A stretch of 47,337 bases of DNA from Helicobacter sp. 13S00401-1. Its GTDB lineage: Bacteria; Campylobacterota; Campylobacteria; Campylobacterales; Helicobacteraceae. The notes under the pieces were generated by a model. The model was given only the letters and a program-made list of their open reading frames with translations. It had not been told where the DNA came from and did not search any database. Below, piece after piece: positions 1 through 8,700 of this stretch. The position numbers were made by a program, and so were the translations under genes. The stretch's first letter is position 1, and each line of letters begins with the position of its first letter. The DNA is taken from assembly GCF_002272925.1 (NCBI RefSeq), contig NZ_MLAR01000012.1, positions 1 through 47,337 of the forward strand, in the 5' to 3' direction.

Positions 1-1439
1 TTAGAATCTAATACTGAAGTAGAGAAGTCTAATTTAAGATAACTATCAAATACTCTTTCTATCTCATTCATATTAGAACCTATCTTTAGTTCTAATACAT
101 CTAACATATTATTAAGTACATCTCTTAATTCAATTAATTGAGGATTAGAAGGTAACTTAAGTATTCTTACACTTAAGTTACCTTCTTCTATAGTCTTAGC
201 TACATTTAATGCTTCACTTACAGCTTCACTGTCTTTGGATAAAGAGGTTTTAGTTTTATCCATAGCTATATTAATAACATTAGATATAACTCCTAGTTCA
301 TCTTTAGATCTAGTATCTAGTTTAGGTATGTTTATAGCTTTTTCATGGTTTATAACTGCAAAGGTATCTATTAGAGTAGCTTGTATATTTCTTACTCTTT
401 TTATGAAGGCTTTATCTATATAGAAGTAAAAGAAAACTACTATGATGATAATTGCTATGATGGCAGTGATTACTATAGTCCATATTAGTATAGTTACTGG
501 TTTTAGGGCGATGTCTGAAGGAACCAAAACTAGCATATTTAACGAAGCGCCAAACTTTGAAAGTTTAAAGTTGTTATTAGCTACTAAAAAGCTCCTTCCA
601 TCTGAGGTAATCTTCCCATAAAAATCATCTCCATTAGCTAAGTGAGTTTGCAAGGCATCAAAGTCTTTAGAATCTGCAAGCATCTTTATATCACCTATAG
701 GCTTATTACTTTCACCTGTGACATTAGATACAACAGCTACTCCATCATACACAAGATATCTACTAGCACTTCTCATAATATCACCTTCACGGATATCTGT
801 CATATCACTAATTATCTTTTGCATAAAATTTAGATCTAAAAACTGGGCTATAACACCTATGACCTTGCCATTTTGCGTGATAGGAACTGCTAACTGCACA
901 GTGTTATATTCTTTACCATTTACAGTTTTAACTGTAGGAGGCCCTATACTTATCTTACCTTCAAGGGCACTTTTTATAATGGGGCTACTTGATACTTCAT
1001 CATAGGCATGTTTTGCATAAAGCAAAGTAGAATCCCCACGCCCATTATTAATAGCGCGTAGTAGCGTATGGCCATTAGGCGCTACGTAATTTGGATTATC
1101 AGTAGTTGTATCAGCATAAATTAGAGAGCTTAAAACTGAATCTGAAGAGTTGTTTAAAGACCTTACCTCTGGAGTAACTAGGGCTGAAGGAAGCATACCA
1201 AAGTGAGCTATAACTTCACTTACTTTACTAGCAGTTACACTCATAGATGTGCCTGCTTGGCTTATCTTTCCATCAAGGACTGTGCTCATACCCTCTGATG
1301 CTAGAGTGAGGGTTTGTCTTACGGATTTATTCATCGTGTTGCTTGTACTAATTGCGGCTATGATACTAAGTATTAAAATCACTATAAATGTAACCACAAC
1401 CACTACCACAGCAACTTTTAAGCTTATATGCTTTCTCAC
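1..1439 (-). CDS. Methyl-accepting chemotaxis protein, N-terminal part (runs off left edge)
   Basis: This is a transmembrane chemoreceptor that would sense a periplasmic ligand and signal to CheA/CheW. The frame is open from a GTG at 1439 to the window edge, about 479 codons. AGGAG lies 7 bases before the GTG, which decides the start. Residues about 7-27 form a hydrophobic first membrane segment (VAVVVVVTFIVILILSIIAA). A periplasmic sensing region follows to about residue 311 and contains PAS/Cache-like stretches such as VQLAVPITQNGKVIGVI, so a dCache domain is likely. The second membrane segment is at about 312-338, followed by a HAMP-like region. The methylation and signalling hairpin lies outside the window. 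The Cache assignment is by pattern, and the ligand cannot be inferred. Confidence 0.88.
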   Translation of the reverse strand, partial: MRKHISLKVAVVVVVVTFIVILILSIIAAISTSNTMNKSVRQTLTLASEGMSTVLDGKISQAGTSMSVTASKVSEVIAHFGMLPSALVTPEVRSLNNSSDSVLSSLIYADTTTDNPNYVAPNGHTLLRAINNGRGDSTLLYAKHAYDEVSSSPIIKSALEGKISIGPPTVKTVNGKEYNTVQLAVPITQNGKVIGVIAQFLDLNFMQKIISDMTDIREGDIMRSASRYLVYDGVAVVSNVTGESNKPIGDIKMLADSKDFDALQTHLANGDDFYGKITSDGRSFLVANNNFKLSKFGASLNMLVLVPSDIALKPVTILIWTIVITAIIAIIIIVVFFYFYIDKAFIKRVRNIQATLIDTFAVINHEKAINIPKLDTRSKDELGVISNVINIAMDKTKTSLSKDSEAVSEALNVAKTIEEGNLSVRILKLPSNPQLIELRDVLNNMLDVLELKIGSNMNEIERVFDSYLKLDFSTSVLDS

Positions 1440-1601
1440 TTAAAAACTCCTGGTAAAAATATCATTTTAAAAGCCTACTTATAAAAAGCTAAAAGCCTTT
1501 AAGTAAACTTAAATTTTACATTAAATAATGCACATTTAAGCTTGCAAATATAAGTTACTAAAAATCCACAAGGCCATCTTTACATACACAAAGACAAGCT
1601 T

Positions 1602-3530
1602 TTAAGTTTTAAACGCACTTCTTTTAAGTTTTTTAAGCACTCTAATGGGCATAGATCTTAAAGAAAGCATCTTTCTTATAAACACATTAGACCTAATCTT
1701 AGAGTAAAGAACATTTTCAGTATCTGCTTTTTGTGATAAGAGATATTTTAAGGCGCTATAAAAACTAAACTTTGGAGCAAAGCTAGTTTCTTTACCCATA
1801 TAACTATGTTTAATATCACCTAGTATCTCTGCATGTTTTTTATCAATATCAGTACTTAGAAATCTTACATAACTTTCTAGTATATCTTGTGACACAAAGC
1901 TTTTATAAGCCTTATTTTCAAGCATGATGTGCGTGTAGTCTAGTACACCTTTAATGTAGTCTTCTAAGCCATCTTTATTTACTTTTATGTTTTCAAGTAT
2001 AGGGATACACACTCCATCTTTTAGCCTATAACCTAGTGTTTGGCCATGAGGTGCTCGCGTTAGTAGTTCAAGAAGTATCCCAGAATCTCCTCTTCTAAAT
2101 GCATGAAAATATATATGTTCTGTATTAATCATAGTAAATATACCGGGTGTAGAAGCAAAATAAAAACACTTAATAGGTTTAGAAAAAAAGTCTTGCAGCA
2201 AGCAAGCTAGTGCATTTTGTGTAAGACCAGCACCATCTAGATCTATAAAAGCAAAGTTATCATCACTTAAATCTAACTCTTCTCTAAGATACCTTATAAC
2301 TAGTTTTCTTTTATCTGCACTAACTTCCACTAGCCTAGCAAGCAAAGAGGCATTACTAAGCAAAAAGTCTTTTAAATCTTGCAACTTTTTTAAACTTAGA
2401 CCCTTATAATACTTTTTTAACCCTTTAGGAAGTATGCTAATAAACTCTGATTTAATCATATTAAAACCAGCATGTAGGTTTTTTAAATTACGTAAATATG
2501 ATTCTACAAACTGTTCATATAGTTTAGTATTATCAATACTAAGGGCAGGTAGGCGCCAAGCCTTCCTTGAACCATAGATATACTTAGTATCTATCTTTAA
2601 GCCTTTAGATTCTATAGCCATATCCATCATCTTTTTAAGGATATAGCCATCCCTTGCTATAAAGTAAAGTCTAGTGATACCACGTCTTTTTGTCTGTTCT
2701 AATAGCCACAAGATAAAAGGGTAGAATAAAGGCCCTCCAAGAGAAGCACCTAGATCATACATATTAGAATTAGCACCAGTGTTTGCTAAACGAAGATTCC
2801 TAGAACACCCTACACTTAGCTGTGTAAAAAAGCTTTTAGGGTGGCTATTTAAAAGTCTTTCTTCATAGCTTTCTAGCTTCATAAAGTTATAAAGCTTAGC
2901 TTTTATGCCAAGACTTAAGGCGTTGTTATAATCAGCATGTTTATTATCCCCTACATGCTCCCACTCTTTAAAGCTTACTTTTTCTTTATCTTGTACATAT
3001 TTATACATCTGCTTTGTTGCTTTCATAAAACCAACTTCTGAAGAAAGGTATAAAGTAAGCGTGTTTAACAAAGGATCAAGTCTAGCTAGAAAACTTTTTA
3101 CAACACTAAAAGGTAGATACATATCAGATATAAGCACTACTTTTTTACCACTAGCAACTAAGGCTTTTATCTTGTCTATGTTTGCTTTTATAGGAACTAT
3201 GTTTTCAGATTCTATAGCTATCTCTAAGTCTTTTAATAAGATAGTTTGACTTAGGGTTAAAGATAAAGTTCTTCTTATATCTTCATATATGGAATCTAAA
3301 TTTACATCAAATCCAAAGTTATACTTTCTACTTAAACAACGCAGTCTATACTCACTATCTACCCTATAGTTAAAAAAGTTAGTTTTCAAACTGGCTGGAA
3401 AGTCTAAAAAAAGAGGATCATTTTTAAGTCTTTCTTGCATAAGAGTAAAGATGCCAGTTGGCCTAGCTACCTTTCTAGTTAGTAAAGTATCAAATACATC
3501 ATATGAATATAGCCTTATCTCATCACTCAT
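1602..3530 (-). CDS. HAD-superfamily large protein of surface-glycan loci
   Basis: This 642-residue protein opens with the HAD nucleophile motif YDVFDTLLTR (Asp11 and Asp14). Further on come VVLISDMYLP (motif II-like) and WEHVGDNKHAD (acidic motif IV-like), so an N-terminal HAD hydrolase or phosphotransferase fold is well supported. The C-terminal 350 residues contain RLYFIARDGYILKKM and match the general form of large HAD proteins (COG5610-type) found in capsule and LPS clusters. It is the last gene of the minus-strand glycan operon, and its start overlaps the preceding gene by 4 bases (ATGA type), suggesting translational coupling. The substrate is unknown; a sugar- or alditol-phosphate is a reasonable inference from the neighbours. 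Confidence 0.85.
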   Translation of the reverse strand: MSDEIRLYSYDVFDTLLTRKVARPTGIFTLMQERLKNDPLFLDFPASLKTNFFNYRVDSEYRLRCLSRKYNFGFDVNLDSIYEDIRRTLSLTLSQTILLKDLEIAIESENIVPIKANIDKIKALVASGKKVVLISDMYLPFSVVKSFLARLDPLLNTLTLYLSSEVGFMKATKQMYKYVQDKEKVSFKEWEHVGDNKHADYNNALSLGIKAKLYNFMKLESYEERLLNSHPKSFFTQLSVGCSRNLRLANTGANSNMYDLGASLGGPLFYPFILWLLEQTKRRGITRLYFIARDGYILKKMMDMAIESKGLKIDTKYIYGSRKAWRLPALSIDNTKLYEQFVESYLRNLKNLHAGFNMIKSEFISILPKGLKKYYKGLSLKKLQDLKDFLLSNASLLARLVEVSADKRKLVIRYLREELDLSDDNFAFIDLDGAGLTQNALACLLQDFFSKPIKCFYFASTPGIFTMINTEHIYFHAFRRGDSGILLELLTRAPHGQTLGYRLKDGVCIPILENIKVNKDGLEDYIKGVLDYTHIMLENKAYKSFVSQDILESYVRFLSTDIDKKHAEILGDIKHSYMGKETSFAPKFSFYSALKYLLSQKADTENVLYSKIRSNVFIRKMLSLRSMPIRVLKKLKRSAFKT

Positions 3531-4768
3531 AGTCTTGCTCCCATCTTTTCTAAGATAAAGCTAGCTATCCTTTTAGGTGAGTTTTCATCATCACTATGCC
3601 CTGCCCACTCTAAAAACTCTTGTGCTTTTTGCTTAAAGGCTACTTCATCAAAACCTAAAATGTTAGTCATAAGCTCATAGTTGTTTCTAGCTACCTTACA
3701 AGGAAGTACATCTAAGTCATAGTAAAAGCCATTTTCATACTTTTCTAGATCTGTGGCATAGATAAAAGAAGGCTTTTTTAAGATAGCAAACTCTGGCAAA
3801 GAGGAGCTGTAGTCACTTATTAAAACATCACTTGCTACTTGCAATTCTTGCATATCAGGGTATAAGGAAGCATCTATAACCTCATCTTGATTATAAAGAG
3901 TTTCAAATACTCCTTTTTGCATATGTGAGTGAGCGCGGATTAATACCTTCCAGTTACCACCAAAGCGTTTATGCAAACTATCTTTTAGTAAGTTTATATC
4001 TATGTTATAACAGTATGTCCTCTTATCAGGCCTCCAAGTAGGGGCATAAAGACAGATTCTATCTTTGCTTTTTAGTTTATAAAAACTTTTTACTTTGTCT
4101 ATAAAAGGCTTAGGATCTTTATAAAAGATACTATCTCTTGCCTTGCCTAGCTTTAAAACTTCCCCATATCCCCAAAAGGCAGTTTTAAATATCTGCTTTT
4201 CTAACTCGCTATCTGTAAAAAGGTAATCAAACATAGCACAAGAACGTTTTTGCCACTTTAGCCAGCCAAGCTTATCAAAGACTTCTAATGCATCTGCATC
4301 AAGCTTTTTTATACCCATAGACCCATGAAAGGTTTGAAAGTAAACTGTACCCTTAGGCTTAATAAAGCCTTTTTTTAGAGGTAAAAATATATGAGAGTTA
4401 ACAACTAAAGCTTTAGCAGTAAAAAGTTCATATAAGAATCTAAAAGAGTTATAGTTTATCTTTCTTATCACTTTTGGCATATAGCTAATATCAGTTATTT
4501 TAGAAGTTGCCCATACTATATCAAGCTTGTTAGATTCCATACTTAAAAGCTCTTCTAGGATGTATTTTGTGCTATCAAAATACTGCATCATATGAGGATT
4601 TACAAACACTATCTTATTAGCCCTAACCTTGCAAAACTTTCTAGCTAACTTGCAGTAAAGTCTTTCAAGGATGTATGTGTGTCTAATCTTTCTTAAAAAT
4701 CTTATTAGCACCCTTTCATAGCTACTAGGCAATATGAAGTTTTTTATAAGCCACTTAGTCTTGTCCAT
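3527..4768 (-). CDS. CDP-glycerol glycerophosphotransferase family protein (TagF/TagB-like)
   Basis: The family transfers alditol phosphate from a CDP-alditol to a growing teichoic-acid-like or capsular polymer at the cytoplasmic membrane. Visible family signatures are TFHGSMG near the middle, LYAPTWRPD, LIRAHSHMQ and the C-terminal ISDYSSSLPEFAILKKP. The frame extends to an ATG at 4786. I prefer the ATG at 4768 because AAGGAT lies 7 bases before it; this gives 413 residues. Either start overlaps the 3' end of the aldolase gene. A second, more divergent member of the family is the first gene of this operon, so the pair may do priming and polymerisation (inference). Confidence 0.88.
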   Translation of the reverse strand: MDKTKWLIKNFILPSSYERVLIRFLRKIRHTYILERLYCKLARKFCKVRANKIVFVNPHMMQYFDSTKYILEELLSMESNKLDIVWATSKITDISYMPKVIRKINYNSFRFLYELFTAKALVVNSHIFLPLKKGFIKPKGTVYFQTFHGSMGIKKLDADALEVFDKLGWLKWQKRSCAMFDYLFTDSELEKQIFKTAFWGYGEVLKLGKARDSIFYKDPKPFIDKVKSFYKLKSKDRICLYAPTWRPDKRTYCYNIDINLLKDSLHKRFGGNWKVLIRAHSHMQKGVFETLYNQDEVIDASLYPDMQELQVASDVLISDYSSSLPEFAILKKPSFIYATDLEKYENGFYYDLDVLPCKVARNNYELMTNILGFDEVAFKQKAQEFLEWAGHSDDENSPKRIASFILEKMGARL

Positions 4769-5444
4769 AGTACTTATCCTTACCATGTTTTCTATAAAAG
4801 TGCTTATTTAATAGAGACTTTGATATATCTTTAACTTTTAGATTTAAACATCTAGTTTGGTAGTTCATCTTAGCTATCTCTTCTACTATCATCGCATTTT
4901 CAACTGCATTAGATGCGTCTTTCCCCCACGTAAAAACACCATGTGAGTAAACTAAGATAGCTGGTATCTCTTCATATCTTTTTTGTTGAAAGCTCTCTAC
5001 TATAAGCTTTCCTGTATTTAACTCATACTCACTTTCTATCTCAGCCCTACGCATCTTTCTAGTACAAGGTATCTCTCCGTTAAAATAGTCACTATGAGTA
5101 GTGCCTAGTGGTTTTAGAGTAAGTCCTGCTTGGGCAAATGAAGTAGCATAGTTTGAGTGGGTATGGCAGATACCATAAACTAGAGGGAAAGACTTATAAA
5201 GCCAAAGGTGAGTTTGCAAGTCAGATGAAGGCTTTAAAAGACCCTCTATCACATTAGCCTCTAAGTCAACTACTACCATATCACTTGGTTTTAATGCACT
5301 ATAATCCACGCCTGAAGGCTTTATACAGATATATTTTCTATCTTTGCTGATATTAGAGACATTACCCCAAGTTAGCATTATAAGGCCTGAGTTAGCTAGT
5401 CTTTTATTAGCTTCAAAGGCTTTGAGTTTTAACTCTTCAAACAT
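4755..5444 (-). CDS. Class II aldolase / L-ribulose-5-phosphate 4-epimerase family protein (AraD/FucA-like)
   Basis: This 229-residue protein belongs to the zinc-dependent class II aldolase/epimerase family, which works on phosphorylated ketoses. Seen in order: NRLANSG-type N terminus, TWGNVS, IKPSGV, the zinc-binding pair CHTHSNYATSFAQAG, and a later YSHGVFTWG supplying the third metal histidine. Length is typical. It overlaps the upstream epimerase gene by 8 bases and sits between a nucleotide-sugar-type dehydratase/epimerase and a CDP-alditol transferase. In this context it probably prepares a pentulose or similar phosphate for activation by the cytidylyltransferase, rather than acting in arabinose catabolism, since no other catabolic genes are present. 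The exact substrate is not readable from the sequence. Confidence 0.88.
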   Translation of the reverse strand: MFEELKLKAFEANKRLANSGLIMLTWGNVSNISKDRKYICIKPSGVDYSALKPSDMVVVDLEANVIEGLLKPSSDLQTHLWLYKSFPLVYGICHTHSNYATSFAQAGLTLKPLGTTHSDYFNGEIPCTRKMRRAEIESEYELNTGKLIVESFQQKRYEEIPAILVYSHGVFTWGKDASNAVENAMIVEEIAKMNYQTRCLNLKVKDISKSLLNKHFYRKHGKDKYYGQD

Positions 5445-6492
5445 TTACATCCTTTGTATCCCTTAGCTTAATAAAGGCCTTTCCTAGTGCAAATGTATGG
5501 CTTAAGCCTTCATTAATGTTAAAAAGAGGCCTCCATCCTAGCTTAGTTAACTTTGTGGCATCAAGGATTAAATCCTGTTCTTTAGAGTAGCCTTTAGATT
5601 CCATATCACTAGGTAGCTCATATCTTATACCCACCCCTGCTATAGTGGCTAAAGTCTTAGCGTAGTCAAAAACACTAGAGATAGAATCTTTATTTGCCAC
5701 GTTATAAACTTCACCACTTTTTCCTTGCAACAAGATAGTAAGCAAAGCACTTATGCAATCTGCCACGTAGCAGTAACTCCTTTTTTGCATCCCCTTACTT
5801 TTTAAAACTATATCTTTGGAATCTAGGGCATTACGCAAAAACTGTGCATCTGCCTTTGAACTAGAAACTGTGATACTTGCACCATAGATATAAGAAAGCC
5901 TAGCGACATTAACTAAAGTATCAAACTGGGCCTTATAAGACATACACAAGCTTTCAGCTGCCCTTTTAGATTCTGGATAGCATGACCTTGCTAGCTTTGT
6001 ATCAACTAAGCCTAAATCTTCTTCTTTAAAAGGCTTACTTTTAATATCATGCCCATAGATCTCACTTGTAGAGATATAAAGAAACTTAGTATTTTTATAT
6101 TTTTTAGCTAGATCTAAAAGAGAGAGTGTTCCTAGCAAGTTAACCTTCATAGTATCTACTGGGTTATTTGCAAAAGCTATAGGGTTAGCATTACTTGCAG
6201 CGTGGATGATAAAGTTAAAATTTATATCTATAAAAAAAGGCTTACTTAAGTCATAGCTTAAAAAATGTATCTTTTGATTGCTAATTAATTTAGGGTAGCT
6301 TCTAGAAAGGGCATATATGCTTAGATTAAACTTCCTTGTCTCATTTAAAAAACATAGATAGTTTAGTAAGTAAGTGCCTATCAAACCACTAGCACCAGTT
6401 AGCAAGATAGAAGAGTTTTTTAATAAATCTAACTTAGAATCTAAAAGCTTGCTTATATCTTCATACTCATTAAAAAGTAGCCTAAAACTCAT
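5437..6492 (-). CDS. NAD-dependent epimerase/dehydratase (extended SDR)
   Basis: The 351-residue product is an extended short-chain dehydrogenase acting on nucleotide-activated sugars. The Rossmann glycine motif LLTGASGLIGTYL lies near residue 35, later than usual because of a short N-terminal extension. IHAASNANP and ISTSEIYG follow. The catalytic tyrosine-lysine pair appears as YPESKRAAE. The stretch YCYVADCISALLTIL and the C-terminal LGWRP are typical of dTDP/UDP-sugar epimerases. It overlaps its upstream neighbour by 4 bases. The product could be a reduced, epimerised or dehydrated CDP- or UDP-sugar. The neighbouring cytidylyltransferase suggests a CDP-linked substrate, which would be unusual for this subfamily (inference). 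Confidence 0.88.
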   Translation of the reverse strand: MSFRLLFNEYEDISKLLDSKLDLLKNSSILLTGASGLIGTYLLNYLCFLNETRKFNLSIYALSRSYPKLISNQKIHFLSYDLSKPFFIDINFNFIIHAASNANPIAFANNPVDTMKVNLLGTLSLLDLAKKYKNTKFLYISTSEIYGHDIKSKPFKEEDLGLVDTKLARSCYPESKRAAESLCMSYKAQFDTLVNVARLSYIYGASITVSSSKADAQFLRNALDSKDIVLKSKGMQKRSYCYVADCISALLTILLQGKSGEVYNVANKDSISSVFDYAKTLATIAGVGIRYELPSDMESKGYSKEQDLILDATKLTKLGWRPLFNINEGLSHTFALGKAFIKLRDTKDVNV

Positions 6493-7187
6493 CTTACTTC
6501 CTTTTTTAAAAGGGCTTTAAATATCTCTATATCTTCTAAGGTTGTTAGCTTGATATTTGTTTCACAGCCTTTAGTTATATAAACCTTATGCCCTAGCTCA
6601 GTAGCTAAAGTGCAGCTAGCTATTGAATTAGTTATGCCTTTAGAGCTAGCCTCTTTGTGGAGATCTAAGATGAAAGAAAGCTTAAAGCCTTGTGGGGTTT
6701 GGGTGCGCTTTAGCTTATCTCTTGGGTAAGAAGACATAGAATCTATAGAGTTTGTAGTCTCAAGCATAGCCTCTTGGCAAGGCAAGCAGACTATGGCGTT
6801 GCCTTTTAGGTTAGTTACTTCTAAGCACTTAAGGATTATCTCTTCTGTTACATTAGGTCTTATGGCGTCATGTACTAAGACATTAGATTCTAAGGGATAG
6901 TGTTTTGCTAGCTCATAGATTCCATTTTTAATTGATTCTTGTCCTACTTTGCCAGGTGGGATTATATGCCTTAGCTTAGTTATATTAAACTGCTTAGCAT
7001 AAGCCTTTAAAACTTCCTCCCAGCCGCTTAAACAAACAACTGCTATGATGTCTATTAGCCTACTTTCTTGAAACTTTTCTAGTGTGTAGATAATGATAGG
7101 TTTATCATATATGCTAATAAACTGCTTAGGCAAAGCCTGTTTCATCCTCTCTCCTATTCCACCAGCTATGATTAAGGCTATATTCAT
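6489..7187 (-). CDS. IspD/TarI-like cytidylyltransferase (CDP-alditol synthesis)
   Basis: This 232-residue nucleotidyltransferase would activate an alditol or ketose phosphate with CTP. The CTP-binding signature is IIAGGIGERM...PKQF at the N terminus, then VHDAIRPNVTEEII and KRTQTPQGF, all diagnostic of the IspD family. The AGG-G-RM form and the location between CDP-alditol transferases favour a TarI-type (ribitol-5-phosphate) or related role over housekeeping MEP-pathway IspD. No TarJ-like alcohol dehydrogenase is next to it; the SDR and AraD-like genes occupy that position. Its start overlaps the upstream gene by 4 bases. TarI-like is the best guess; a new CDP-sugar is possible. Confidence 0.85.
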   Translation of the reverse strand: MNIALIIAGGIGERMKQALPKQFISIYDKPIIIYTLEKFQESRLIDIIAVVCLSGWEEVLKAYAKQFNITKLRHIIPPGKVGQESIKNGIYELAKHYPLESNVLVHDAIRPNVTEEIILKCLEVTNLKGNAIVCLPCQEAMLETTNSIDSMSSYPRDKLKRTQTPQGFKLSFILDLHKEASSKGITNSIASCTLATELGHKVYITKGCETNIKLTTLEDIEIFKALLKKEVR

Positions 7188-8461
7188 TTTCTTTCTCCTT
7201 TAAGTATATGTTTTAAGTCTTTTAATATCCTCTCTGCAACAAGGCCGTTATTTAAACCACTCTCTTTTAAAACTTTTAGTCTTATCTCTTTTAAAGGATC
7301 TTTATCTTTAAGCAAGATGCTTTCTAGATACCCAAGCAAACTAACATCATCATAAGCCTTATAAAAAGTATCAAATATCTTTTTAGATGGACTAAAAGGA
7401 GGTGGCAAAGGATAAGTTGGGAGTAGATGAATAAGTGGTTTTGTGGTACAAAAGTACTCTATTAAAAAAGAGCCACTATCAGTTATTAGGGCTTTAGAAT
7501 CTAAAAAGAACTTGATGTAGTCTGAGTTATAAGAACTTATCCCTATAGCTTCCCACTGCTTGTAGTAGCCTTCTACATACTCTTTTGAAAAGCCACTTTT
7601 TAAAAGGCTTGCTTTAAGTTTAGGGTGAGGCTTAAACACCCAGTTTAAGTTTGAATGTTTTTTAGCAAAATCTAAAATAAGCCTATGGTTTTGTAAAAAT
7701 GTAGCGTAGTTAACTGGATTTAGATTTTTAACATGAGGAAATGAGTAGTGGGGAGCATAGATAACATAGCTTTGCTTGCTTGTGGATGCATTTAGATAAA
7801 AGTTATCTAGCTGTGTGTGCCCTATAGGACAAAAATTATCAACTTTTGCATGTTTTTTATACAGCTCTTTCCAATCGTGATTTAAAACATAGTATCTATA
7901 TAAAAACTTATGGAATCTTAAGTTTATATCTAAGTTTAAGTTGCCATAATTTGACACATAATAAGGCATATAATAGGTTAAGGCAAACTTTGAAGTATAA
8001 AGGGGCGCTTGATTTCTAGCTAACTCCCAGGGCTGCTCATAAAATACTATATCAGGTCTTAGCTCTTTTAAACTAAGATACTTTTTATCTTTATAAGCAT
8101 AGATGATATTAATATTTTCTTTTTTAAAGTATAAAAGCTCACTATCAAGATAGCCTATGTCTCCTTCCTTGCTTTTATGCACACTAGTTAAGGGCGTTAG
8201 AACAACTAGTGGTTCAAATAAATCACTTTGTGCCAGCAAGTCATATAACGACTTCATTTTCCACTTAGAGCTTTCATTTACTAAAAATAGCACTCTTAGT
8301 CTTTTTTTAGCAGCAAGTAAGGCTAAGGTTTTTTTATATCTTTTTTGGACAATAAGAACTCCTAAGTCTTCTACAAAGCTTCTAAGCTGCTTTATAGGCC
8401 TTATAGGCATGATCTTTTTAAAAGTAAGAGATAGCAAGTATCTTAAATGGTAAACATCCAT
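7184..8461 (-). CDS. Divergent CDP-glycerol glycerophosphotransferase-like protein
   Basis: This 425-residue protein is the first gene of the glycan operon. It shares the C-terminal architecture of TagB/TagF-type transferases: YAPHYSFPH, WVFKPHPKLK, and ITDSGSFLIEYFCTTKP, where the usual SDYSS becomes TDSGS. The N-terminal 50 residues are basic and could sit on the membrane. The ATG at 8461 is preceded only by a weak GAAAGA ribosome site. The left arm of a perfect inverted repeat starts 24 bases upstream of the ATG, so expression probably depends on whatever promoter reads out of that repeat-bounded segment. The donor could be a CDP-alditol made by the operon's own cytidylyltransferase (inference). 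Confidence 0.82.
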   Translation of the reverse strand: MDVYHLRYLLSLTFKKIMPIRPIKQLRSFVEDLGVLIVQKRYKKTLALLAAKKRLRVLFLVNESSKWKMKSLYDLLAQSDLFEPLVVLTPLTSVHKSKEGDIGYLDSELLYFKKENINIIYAYKDKKYLSLKELRPDIVFYEQPWELARNQAPLYTSKFALTYYMPYYVSNYGNLNLDINLRFHKFLYRYYVLNHDWKELYKKHAKVDNFCPIGHTQLDNFYLNASTSKQSYVIYAPHYSFPHVKNLNPVNYATFLQNHRLILDFAKKHSNLNWVFKPHPKLKASLLKSGFSKEYVEGYYKQWEAIGISSYNSDYIKFFLDSKALITDSGSFLIEYFCTTKPLIHLLPTYPLPPPFSPSKKIFDTFYKAYDDVSLLGYLESILLKDKDPLKEIRLKVLKESGLNNGLVAERILKDLKHILKGERK

Positions 8462-8484
8462 AAGCAGTCTTTCAAGATGCCTAA

Positions 8485-8516
8485 CACCACATAATAGATA
8501 TTGTGTGGTGGTGGGT
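8485..8516 (+). repeat. Left 32-bp inverted repeat (putative crossover site)
   Basis: This is the exact reverse complement of 8701-8732. Bases 8485-8510 are a 26-bp imperfect palindrome. The half-sites are CACCACATAATA and TATTGTGTGGTG, which pair at 11 of 12 positions, around an asymmetric GA core. Identity to the other arm stops exactly at the outer edge (8485) and extends 6 bases inward past the palindrome. Confidence 0.93.
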
Positions 8517-8670
8517 GTGTTAAAAAGTGGTTGTTGTTATAAAAGAATGCTAGTTTGCATTTAAACAAGGGGCAAAAAGGAGTTAATTATGTTTAAATAA
8601 AGTACGTTATATAGGTGATGTGAAAATAAATATTTTCAAAAAGTAAATATTGTATTTGCAAAATGTATTT

Positions 8671-8680
8671 TTGTTATAAT
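8671..8680 (+). promoter_or_regulatory. Extended -10 promoter element inside the inverted-repeat segment
   Basis: TGTTATAAT (8672-8680) combines a TGn extension with a perfect TATAAT hexamer, in T-rich surroundings typical of housekeeping promoters in Campylobacterota, which often lack a clear -35. Transcription would start near 8687 and run right through the right repeat arm toward the PAP2 gene. Confidence 0.55.
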
Positions 8681-8700
8681 TTTTAGAAATTTAAACCTTA

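Noticed and set aside
235-1443. Four plus-strand ORFs opposite the chemoreceptor
   Set aside because: They are antisense to a well-supported chemoreceptor frame and show no motifs or ribosome sites.
6489-7187. Housekeeping MEP-pathway ispD
   Set aside because: It has the family fold, but it lies inside a CDP-alditol operon, has AGG-G-RM like TarI, and Helicobacter usually has a fused IspDF elsewhere.
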